The notes under the pieces: model-generated
Told to the model about the DNA's origin: nothing
Database searches by the model: none
The model's input: only the letters and a program-made list of their open reading frames with translations
Shown: positions 1 through 5,218 of the stretch, piece after piece
Numbering within the stretch: the stretch's first letter is position 1
Layout: each line of letters starts with the position of its first letter
Translations under genes and position numbers: made by a program
Assembly (NCBI GenBank): GCA_021846065.1
Contig: JAJZCP010000136.1
Location: 1 to 5,218 of the forward strand
DNA from: Acidobacteriota bacterium
GTDB lineage: Bacteria; Acidobacteriota; Terriglobia; Terriglobales; Acidobacteriaceae
Direction: 5' to 3'
DNA length: 5,218 nucleotides

Positions 1-1373
1 AGCACCACGCACAACGCCGTCTGCGCGGAGACGGCCAGCCTGCGTCCGAGCAGCCGGTTGCGGTCCGTTCCCGCCGAGGCATTCCCGGATTTCATCGCGA
101 GGGTGGGCGGAATCCGCAGCGAGCTGAATAGTGGAGTCAGCCCGAACGCAACAGAGGCCAGCGTGGCAATGCCCAGCGTGAACCAGAAGACGCGCGTGTC
201 CGTGTGAAAGCTGACTTCATATCCTGCCAGCGCCAGCCTGCGGCCCAACATGGGAGTCACTAGAGTAGCCAGCGTCCAGCCCACCCCGGTCCCAGCACCT
301 ACGAGCAGCAAACTTTCTGCCAGCAGTTGCCGTAGCAGTGTCATGCGTCCCGCGCCCAGCGCCACGCGCACGGCAATCTCACGCTGCCGCGTGGCGTTGC
401 GCGCAAGAATCAGCATGGCGACATTGGTGCAGGCGATCAGCAGCACCAACAGCACCAAGGCCATGCTTATCCGCAACGGCTCGCGAATCTGGTCGCTCAT
501 CGTGCCGACGCCCGTGGCCGGCATCAATTGCACGCCAAGATTCATCTTCGGCGGAGCACTCCGGCCCAGCGTACCGTACCAATACCGCAGCAGCACCGGA
601 TTCAATGCCGCTTCCGCGCTGCGCTTCGTCTGGCCGGGCGCAAGCCGTCCCATCATCATCAAGAGTGACCATGGTTTTGGGCCGTAAAGCGTGTATCCGC
701 TGCTGGCCGGAAAACCCAGAGGATTCAGGTCGAGACGGTTCTGCAATGGAATCCAAAAAGCATCGCGCGTCGCTGGTTCGACGCCCACAAACCCCGGAGC
801 GGTCACGCCCACAACCGTAAATGGAATTCCGCGAATGAACATGGTCCGGCCAACCGCGTCCGGGTTACGCGCAAACGCCCGCGTCCAGTAGTCGTAACTC
901 AGCACCACGACCTGCGTATGCTGGCGTTCGTCCTCCAGGTCAAACGCCCGGCCCCGCGCCATCCGCACGCCGAGCATCTGAAAAAAATTGCCGCTCACCA
1001 TGTCCGCTTCCACGGCATCCGGTGTATTGCCCACACGCACCTCTACCTTGTTAAACGACAGCGGCACATACGCGATTACATCTTGAAAAATCTGCTTCTG
1101 CTGCCGCAATTGCTGAAAGACCGGCATCGGGAAATCCCACGGACTATTGCCGCTGTTCATCACGTTGTCTGGCGGATTGTTCTCCGTGATGTAGACAACC
1201 CTCTGCGCGTCATGGATGGGCAGCGCGCGCAACAGCATCGCCTCCAGCACGGTAAACATGCCGGTATTCGCGCCAATGCCGAGCGCCAGCGTGAGGACGG
1301 CGGTGGCGGCAAATCCCGGCGACTTGCGGAGTTGGCGGAATGCGTAGCGAAGATCGTTGAGCAGAGTTGTCAT
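1..1373 (-). CDS. ADOP-family FtsX/MacB-like permease, gene C (3' end beyond window)
   Basis: Third gene in the transcription order. The first 457 codons are present and open to the left edge; by comparison with gene B about 370 residues are missing. The ATG at 1373-1371 is chosen because AAGGAG lies 7 nt upstream and the protein then starts MTTLLNDLRYAFRQL, matching gene B. Visible parts: signal-anchor/TM1 at about residues 21-47 (LTLALGIGANTGMF); a MacB-type periplasmic domain at about 48-298 with FFQMLGVRMARGRAFD (131-146) and GIPFTVVGV (182-190); TM2 at about 302-324; the FtsX cytoplasmic motif EIAVRVALGAGRMTLLRQL (332-350); TM3 and TM4 at about 351-375 and 393-416; and the beginning of the second unit (RNRLLGRRLAVSAQTALCV). 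It is a close, collinear paralogue of gene B: 43 of the first 50 residues and 45 of residues 301-350 are identical by hand count. Family knowledge suggests an inner-membrane permease-like protein normally lacking a cognate ATPase gene. The substrate is unknown. No frameshift or internal stop was found in the visible part. Confidence 0.93.
   Translation of the reverse strand, partial: MTTLLNDLRYAFRQLRKSPGFAATAVLTLALGIGANTGMFTVLEAMLLRALPIHDAQRVVYITENNPPDNVMNSGNSPWDFPMPVFQQLRQQKQIFQDVIAYVPLSFNKVEVRVGNTPDAVEADMVSGNFFQMLGVRMARGRAFDLEDERQHTQVVVLSYDYWTRAFARNPDAVGRTMFIRGIPFTVVGVTAPGFVGVEPATRDAFWIPLQNRLDLNPLGFPASSGYTLYGPKPWSLLMMMGRLAPGQTKRSAEAALNPVLLRYWYGTLGRSAPPKMNLGVQLMPATGVGTMSDQIREPLRISMALVLLVLLIACTNVAMLILARNATRQREIAVRVALGAGRMTLLRQLLAESLLLVGAGTGVGWTLATLVTPMLGRRLALAGYEVSFHTDTRVFWFTLGIATLASVAFGLTPLFSSLRIPPTLAMKSGNASAGTDRNRLLGRRLAVSAQTALCVV
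1..1373 (-). repeat. Paralogous duplication, copy 2 (5' part of gene C)
   Basis: Counterpart of 2501-3874. The only length change located is one codon missing near residues 377-397, in the variable periplasmic loop between TM3 and TM4 (RRLALAGYEVSFHTDTRV here against KMLDAGMDMQLDFSPDHRV in gene B). Blocks coding for the N-terminus, TM1 and the first FtsX motif are the best conserved at the DNA level. Confidence 0.8.
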
Positions 1374-1380
1374 GATTCGT

Positions 1381-1386
1381 CTCCTT
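1381..1386 (-). promoter_or_regulatory. Ribosome binding site of gene C, overlapping the stop of gene B
   Basis: Read on the minus strand, the sequence is TAAGGAG followed by ACGAATC and ATG. The AAGGAG motif begins inside gene B's TAA stop and the spacer to ATG is 7 nt. The geometry equals that of the gene A/gene B junction, although the spacer sequence itself differs at 3 of 7 positions. Coupled translation of C with B is expected (inference). Confidence 0.85.
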
Positions 1387-1398
1387 ATTCGGAACGCA
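1381..1398 (-). repeat. Junction repeat, copy 2 (gene B stop / gene C ribosome binding site)
   Basis: Identical over 18 bases to 3882-3899, at exactly 2501 bp distance. Further into the coding ends the two copies differ mostly at synonymous third positions, while the encoded last 19 residues of genes A and B stay identical. Confidence 0.75.
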
Positions 1399-3874
1399 GG
1401 GCCTGCATGGGGTCAATGGAGGCGGCGCGGCGCGCGGGCAGCCACGACGCAGCCAGTGAAACCATCCCCACCACAATGAACGCGCCCAGCATGGCCAGCG
1501 GGTCGTGCCAAGAGAGCTTGTACAATTGCGACTGCATCCATTTGCCAACCGCCAGCGACAGTGGCGCGCCCACCACCACGCCGAGCGCGACCATCCAGAG
1601 GCTTTCCCGCAGCACCATCCACTGCACGTTCTCGCGCGTCGCGCCCAGCGCCATGCGAACGCCAATCTCCTGCGTGCGGCGGCTGACACGATAGGCCAGC
1701 GTGCCGTAGAGTCCAATCGCCACCAGCAGCGCCGCCAACAGGCCGAAGAAGGTCGTCAGTCCTGCTGTCAGCGCGTTAAAGAAATAGGATCTGTCGAACA
1801 CGGCCTGCTGGGTCTGCGGATCATCCAACGGCAGGTTGGGATTAATCTGCCGGACGACGCGGCGCACTGTCGGCAGAATCGCCAAGGGATTGCCCAAGAT
1901 TCGAAGCTCCACGTTCATCGCGCCCGTACCTGGCACCTGCGCGTAGGGATACCACGCCATAGGCATCTTTGGTTCATCCACACTCGTGAACTTGCTGTCT
2001 CGCGCTACTCCGACAATAGTGAAGGTATGGCCCTTTGGTCCCAGCGTGTGGCCAAGTGGATTGGTATGCTGCAGGAGGAGGTCGACCAGTGTTTGGTTGA
2101 CCACCGCAACGCGCGGCGCATCTGCCGTATCTGCGGCAGCAATGCCGCGCCCTTGCAGAATAGGGATGCCCAGCACATGAAAGAAGTCCGGGCCAACGTC
2201 ATTGGTACGCAATTCAGCGTATTTTTGCGACGTGTCATGTTGGTCCACGCCATCCAAAACCAGCCCACTGTTATCGCTCCAGCCCTTTCCCAGGCGATTT
2301 TCCGTCACCGTCGCCGACTCTACGCCGGGCAACACACGCAGCTTATCGAGTAGATTTTGATAGAACTGTAACGTCTGCGCGTCGGACTTCATGCCTATTG
2401 GGTTGATGCCGAAGACCAGCAGCCCTTGCGTGCGGATGCCAAGGTCCTCTGTCTGATAGCGACGCAATGTGCGGACCATCAAGGCCGCGGCCACCAGCAA
2501 CACAACGCACAGGGCCGTTTGAGCGGAGACGGACAGCCTGCGCCCCATCAGCCGATTGCGGTCTGTGCCTGTGGAGGCACTCCCGGACTTCATCGCCAGC
2601 GTCGGCGAGATTCGCATCGCGCTCACCATAGGAGCCAGTCCAAACACAAGCGTGGCCAGCGACGCTACGCCAAACGTCAGCCAGAGAACGCGATGGTCTG
2701 GGCTGAAGTCCAGTTGCATGTCCATCCCTGCATCGAGCATCTTTGCCAGCATGGGTGCAATCCATGCTGCAAACGCCCAACCCAGCCCAGCGCCCGCAAC
2801 TACCAGCAGCAGGCTCTCAGCCAGCAGTTGACGCAGCAGTGTCATGCGTCCAGCACCCAACGCCACGCGTACCGCAATCTCTCGTTGCCGTGTCGCATTG
2901 CGGGCCAACACCAACATCGCCACATTCGTAAGGGCGATCAGGAGCACCAACAACACCAGCACCATCGTGAGGCGGAGCGGTTGACGATAATAATCGCTGG
3001 CTGGCCCCATTCCGGTCGCTGGGACCAGTACCACGCCAAGGTTCTTTTTCGGAGGAATCGTCTTGCCCAACGTGCCGTACCAGAGGCGCAGCAGCAGTGG
3101 GTTGAGCAGCGCTTCCGCTCTGCGCCGCGTCTTGCCCGGAGCCATGCGGCCCATCATCATCAAGCAGGACCAGGGGCGGGCGCCATACAAAGTAAGGCCC
3201 GATGCCGGAGACATTCCCCAGGCTGGAATGTCGGGACGATCCTGCAATGGAATCCAGAAATCATCGAATGTGGACGGTTCGACCCCTGCGAATTTCTGTG
3301 CCGCTACGCCAACGATGGTGAACGGAATGCCTTTGATGAAGAGCGTCTGGCCAATGACGTCCGGGTCGCGCGAGTAGGCCCGCGTCCAGAAGTTGTAGCT
3401 AATCACGACGACCTGCGTATGCTGCTTTTCGTCCTGCAAGTCAAAGGCGCGTCCGCGCAACATAGACACGCCCAGCATTTGGAAAAAATTGCCGCTCACC
3501 ATGTCCGCATCTGCCATCATTGATGTCTGGCCGATGCGTATATCGACCCTGCTGAGCGAAAGCGGCACATACGCCAGAACATCGTTGAAGACCTGCTTCT
3601 GCTGGCGCATCTGCTCAAAGACTGGCAATGTAAAAGTCCACAGACTGTTCCCCGTCCCCGTAATGTTTTCCGGCCTTTCGTTTTCCGTGATGTAGACCAC
3701 GCGCTGCGCGTTGCGGATCGGAAGCGCGCGCAGCAGCATTGCCTCCAGCACAGTAAACATGCCAGTGTTTGCTCCAATGCCGAGCGCCAGCGTGAGGATT
3801 GCGGCGATGGCGAAGCCTGGCGACTTGAGGAGTTGGCGGAATGCGTAGCGAAGATCGCTGATCAAGTTGGTCAC
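1385..3874 (-). CDS. ADOP-family duplicated FtsX/MacB-like permease, gene B (complete, 829 aa)
   Basis: The only complete gene. It starts with GTG at 3874-3872, with AAGGAG 7 nt upstream and an N-terminus matching gene C; no ATG gives a better start. The chain holds two MacB_PCD-FtsX units. Unit 1: TM1 about 21-47, periplasmic domain about 48-298 (FFQMLGVSMLRGRAFD 130-145; GIPFTIVGV 182-190), TM2 about 302-324, cytoplasmic motif EIAVRVALGAGRMTLLRQL 332-350, TM3 about 351-375, TM4 about 395-417. Unit 2: TM5 about 447-468, periplasmic domain about 469-698 (FFHVLGIPILQGRGI 564-578), TM6 about 700-726, motif EIGVRMALGATRENVQWMV 736-754, TM7 about 755-777, TM8 about 792-812, cytoplasmic tail PARRAASIDPMQALRSE. 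Eight TM segments and about 830 residues fit the ADOP family. Compared with gene A, the usual YWPG-DPIG motif of the second periplasmic domain is degenerate (LLLQHTNPLGHTLG, 599-612). There is no Walker A or ABC signature, so it is a permease without a fused ATPase. Export or lipid/lipoprotein handling by analogy to MacB/LolE is inference only. Confidence 0.96.
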   Translation of the reverse strand: MTNLISDLRYAFRQLLKSPGFAIAAILTLALGIGANTGMFTVLEAMLLRALPIRNAQRVVYITENERPENITGTGNSLWTFTLPVFEQMRQQKQVFNDVLAYVPLSLSRVDIRIGQTSMMADADMVSGNFFQMLGVSMLRGRAFDLQDEKQHTQVVVISYNFWTRAYSRDPDVIGQTLFIKGIPFTIVGVAAQKFAGVEPSTFDDFWIPLQDRPDIPAWGMSPASGLTLYGARPWSCLMMMGRMAPGKTRRRAEALLNPLLLRLWYGTLGKTIPPKKNLGVVLVPATGMGPASDYYRQPLRLTMVLVLLVLLIALTNVAMLVLARNATRQREIAVRVALGAGRMTLLRQLLAESLLLVVAGAGLGWAFAAWIAPMLAKMLDAGMDMQLDFSPDHRVLWLTFGVASLATLVFGLAPMVSAMRISPTLAMKSGSASTGTDRNRLMGRRLSVSAQTALCVVLLVAAALMVRTLRRYQTEDLGIRTQGLLVFGINPIGMKSDAQTLQFYQNLLDKLRVLPGVESATVTENRLGKGWSDNSGLVLDGVDQHDTSQKYAELRTNDVGPDFFHVLGIPILQGRGIAAADTADAPRVAVVNQTLVDLLLQHTNPLGHTLGPKGHTFTIVGVARDSKFTSVDEPKMPMAWYPYAQVPGTGAMNVELRILGNPLAILPTVRRVVRQINPNLPLDDPQTQQAVFDRSYFFNALTAGLTTFFGLLAALLVAIGLYGTLAYRVSRRTQEIGVRMALGATRENVQWMVLRESLWMVALGVVVGAPLSLAVGKWMQSQLYKLSWHDPLAMLGAFIVVGMVSLAASWLPARRAASIDPMQALRSE
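2501..3874 (-). repeat. Paralogous duplication, copy 1 (5' part of gene B)
   Basis: This segment encodes residues 1-458 of gene B and aligns with 1-1373 (gene C) over its full visible length with a single-residue length difference. Nucleotide identity is high and patchy. For example, 29 bases at 3829-3857 are identical to 1328-1356, and the junction aligns with a constant offset of 2501 bp. The repeat is ancient enough to have many third-position changes. Copy 2 continues beyond the left edge, so the true downstream limit is not visible. Confidence 0.8.
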
Positions 3875-3881
3875 AATGCTT

Positions 3882-3887
3882 CTCCTT
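3882..3887 (-). promoter_or_regulatory. Ribosome binding site of gene B, overlapping the stop of gene A
   Basis: Read on the minus strand, the sequence is TAAGGAG followed by AAGCATT and GTG. The last two bases of gene A's TAA stop are the first two of the AAGGAG Shine-Dalgarno. The spacer to GTG is 7 nt, which is near optimal, and it decides for the GTG start. A ribosome terminating on gene A would stand on the initiation region of gene B, so translational coupling is expected (inference). Confidence 0.85.
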
Positions 3888-3899
3888 ATTCGGAACGCA
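3882..3899 (-). repeat. Junction repeat, copy 1 (gene A stop / gene B ribosome binding site)
   Basis: These 18 bases, covering the last codons of gene A (RSE-stop) and the AAGGAG of gene B, are identical to 1381-1398 at the gene B/gene C junction. The identity joins coding end and ribosome binding site, so it may reflect the duplication endpoint or a constraint on coupled translation. Confidence 0.75.
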
Positions 3900-5218
3900 A
3901 TGCCTGCATGGGATCAATGGAAGCGGCACGTCTAGCTGGCAGCCAGGCGGCGGCAGCCACCGCAGCGGCTAAAATTCCCAGCGCGATCGTGATAGAGAGC
4001 GCGTCCAGCGGGCCCACACCAAACAGCGCCGCCGACTCCAGTCTCGCGGCAGGCAGCGCCAACACCACTCCGATCGCAAGACCTATCCCCGCCATGCTTG
4101 CTGTGTCGCGAAAAATGAGCCAAACTGTTGCTTCCCGCGAGGCGCCCAGCGCCATGCGGATGCCGATCTCGCGGCGGCGCTGGGTGACGCGGAAAGCAAG
4201 GAATCCATAGAGACCCACCACGGTAAGCGCCAGGCCGATCAGCCCCAGCGCGCTCACCAGTTCGGCCATCATCTGGTAGTTGCCGGCCGAGTAGCGAATG
4301 AGTTCCGGCAACGATGTGACAAACATCGGATCCAGCAGCGGGTTGGCGTGGATGAGCACCTGGCGCGCGTCCCGGGCAATGGCCATGGCATTCTGGCGGG
4401 TTTGAAGGACAAAGGTGATCTCTCCCATTTGCGAGAGGTGATACGGGAGGTACATGTAAGACTCGGGGATCTCGCCTATCTGGTTGATGGGAGCGTTTTC
4501 GGCTACGCCAACGACGCGGGCTTCAAGGGTGGCGCCACGATCGATGCCATTGCCGAAGCCAGGCAGTCGAACGAGTTGGCCAATGGGATCCCGGCCCGGC
4601 CAGTACTTGCGCGCCATGGATTGGTTGATGATGACGACTGGCGGGCCGTTGGCGTCATCAGCCGTTGTGAAGCCGCGCCCACGTAGGATGCGCGTGCCGG
4701 TCACATTCAGGAAATTCGGACTCACCGCGTTGTACTTGATGACGACCGGATCATGCATCTCCGGATGGCTGGAAAACGTGATCTTGGTTGCGATGCCGCC
4801 TTCGGAGGGCATGAGCGGTGCGCGGATTGCGTAGGCTACGCTCCCAACGCCCGGTAGCGCGCGAAGATTGGCGACGACCTCCTCGCGTACTGGGGCTTCC
4901 GGCTGCTGCGTGAAGGCGATGAGCACCTGCTTGCGGGTGAGGCCGATGGACTGCGTGCGCGTATTGAGGAAGCTACGCACCAGCGCGCCCGTGGAGACCA
5001 GCAGCGCGAAGGAGATGCCAATCTGCAGCCAGATCGCGGCGCGGCGCAGGATAGGCGCGCGGGATGATGTGCGCGTGGTGGCGCTCGCCTGCAACACAGG
5101 CAACAGCTCGGCGCGTGCTACCTGGATGAGCGGGACCATAGCCAGTAGCAGCATGGTAACCAGCGTCAGCAGAGAGGCAAACAAGAAGACGCGCTCATCC
5201 AGATGGAAACGCGTCGTA
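3886..5218 (-). CDS. ADOP-family FtsX/MacB-like permease, gene A (5' end beyond window)
   Basis: First gene in the transcription order. The reading frame is open to the right edge, leaving 443 C-terminal codons before TAA at 3888-3886; alignment to gene B (LDERVF here, PDHRVL at its residues 392-397) places the first visible residue near B's residue 387, so roughly 385 residues are missing. Visible residues: TM4-like segment about 10-31, TM5-like about 60-81, second MacB-type periplasmic domain about 82-310 (VSPNFLNVTGTRILRGRGF 165-183; VVIINQSMARKYWPGRDPIG 194-213), TM about 318-342, FtsX motif EIGIRMALGASREATVWLI 350-368, TM about 370-390, TM about 405-425, tail PARRAASIDPMQALRSE. It keeps the YWPGRDPIG family motif that gene B has lost. 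Outside the FtsX motif and the tail it differs strongly from B, so it is an older paralogue, not part of the recent B/C duplication. Its true start, promoter and any N-terminal prefix domain lie outside the window. Confidence 0.93.
   Translation of the reverse strand, partial: TTRFHLDERVFLFASLLTLVTMLLLAMVPLIQVARAELLPVLQASATTRTSSRAPILRRAAIWLQIGISFALLVSTGALVRSFLNTRTQSIGLTRKQVLIAFTQQPEAPVREEVVANLRALPGVGSVAYAIRAPLMPSEGGIATKITFSSHPEMHDPVVIKYNAVSPNFLNVTGTRILRGRGFTTADDANGPPVVIINQSMARKYWPGRDPIGQLVRLPGFGNGIDRGATLEARVVGVAENAPINQIGEIPESYMYLPYHLSQMGEITFVLQTRQNAMAIARDARQVLIHANPLLDPMFVTSLPELIRYSAGNYQMMAELVSALGLIGLALTVVGLYGFLAFRVTQRRREIGIRMALGASREATVWLIFRDTASMAGIGLAIGVVLALPAARLESAALFGVGPLDALSITIALGILAAAVAAAAWLPARRAASIDPMQALRSE

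Noticed and set aside
1374..1384. Promoter or terminator in the gaps between the genes (also 3875-3885).
   Set aside because: Each gap is only 11 nt and is taken up by the ribosome binding site and spacer. There is no room for -35/-10 boxes and no hairpin with a T-run.
918..1694. Plus-strand open frame of 258 codons opposite genes C and B.
   Set aside because: It crosses the C/B junction, lies in the exact antisense phase of gene C for its first part, and has a composition typical of a shadow frame. Gene C and gene B are supported by homology to each other.
1210..1716. Minus-strand open frame of 168 codons across the B/C junction.
   Set aside because: It overlaps both permease genes in another frame. 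Part of it only mimics the real N-terminus of gene C read out of frame, and it has no ribosome binding site or recognisable domain.
1505..2353. Plus-strand open frame of 282 codons opposite the 3' part of gene B.
   Set aside because: Another antisense-phase shadow of gene B, rich in His/Arg/Gln, with no family resemblance.
3153..3167. Short CAT-triplet run on the plus strand in gene B, repeated at 651-662 in gene C.
   Set aside because: It encodes a conserved Met-Met-Met in the first periplasmic domain of both paralogues; it is coding sequence shared through duplication, not an independent microsatellite.
2426..3523. Long plus-strand open frame of 365 codons opposite gene B.
   Set aside because: It is codon-for-codon antiparallel to gene B and stays open only because B rarely uses TAA/TAG/TGA-complement codons (TTA, CTA, TCA). 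The product is unusually rich in His, Gln and Arg, with no recognisable domain.
5182..5184. TTG at 5184-5182 as the start of gene A.
   Set aside because: The frame stays open upstream to the window edge and the 11 extra codons include DERVF, which aligns to the DHRVL of gene B just before TM4. Gene A therefore continues beyond the window and this TTG is an internal leucine codon.

Overview
The window carries one kind of gene only: three tandem, same-strand (minus) genes for large FtsX/MacB-type membrane permeases, read right to left. They match the ADOP family (Acidobacterial Duplicated Orphan Permease, the TIGR03434-type family), recognisable from two copies of the MacB-periplasmic-domain plus FtsX-permease unit in one chain of about 830 residues, the N-terminal pattern DLRYAFRQL-KSPGF, and the C-terminal tail PARRAASIDPMQALRSE. 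These proteins form large paralogous sets in Acidobacteriota, so the source is most likely an acidobacterium (for example the Terriglobia). This is inferred from family membership and moderately GC-rich coding; no taxonomic marker gene is present.

Layout, in transcription order. Gene A (5218 to 3886) lacks its 5' end, which lies beyond the right edge. Gene B (3874 to 1385) is complete, with 829 codons and a GTG start. Gene C (1373 to 1) is complete at its 5' end, with an ATG start, and runs off the left edge after 457 codons. The two intergenic gaps are 11 nt each. At both, the upstream TAA stop lies inside the AAGGAG ribosome binding site of the next gene, with a 7-nt spacer. The three genes therefore look like one translationally coupled operon. 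No promoter or terminator is visible, as expected for the interior of an operon.

Genes B and C are close, collinear paralogues (one residue of length difference over the shared part), so they arose by tandem duplication with a 2501-bp repeat period. Gene A is a more distant member that shares mainly the FtsX motif and the C-terminal tail. No ABC ATPase gene is visible, which fits the 'orphan' definition but cannot be tested beyond the edges. The substrate is unknown; MacB/LolE-like mechanotransmission across the cytoplasmic membrane is a family inference. I see no RNA gene, mobile element, CRISPR array or clearly new system. The most interesting points are the duplicated junction architecture and the uneven divergence between B and C.
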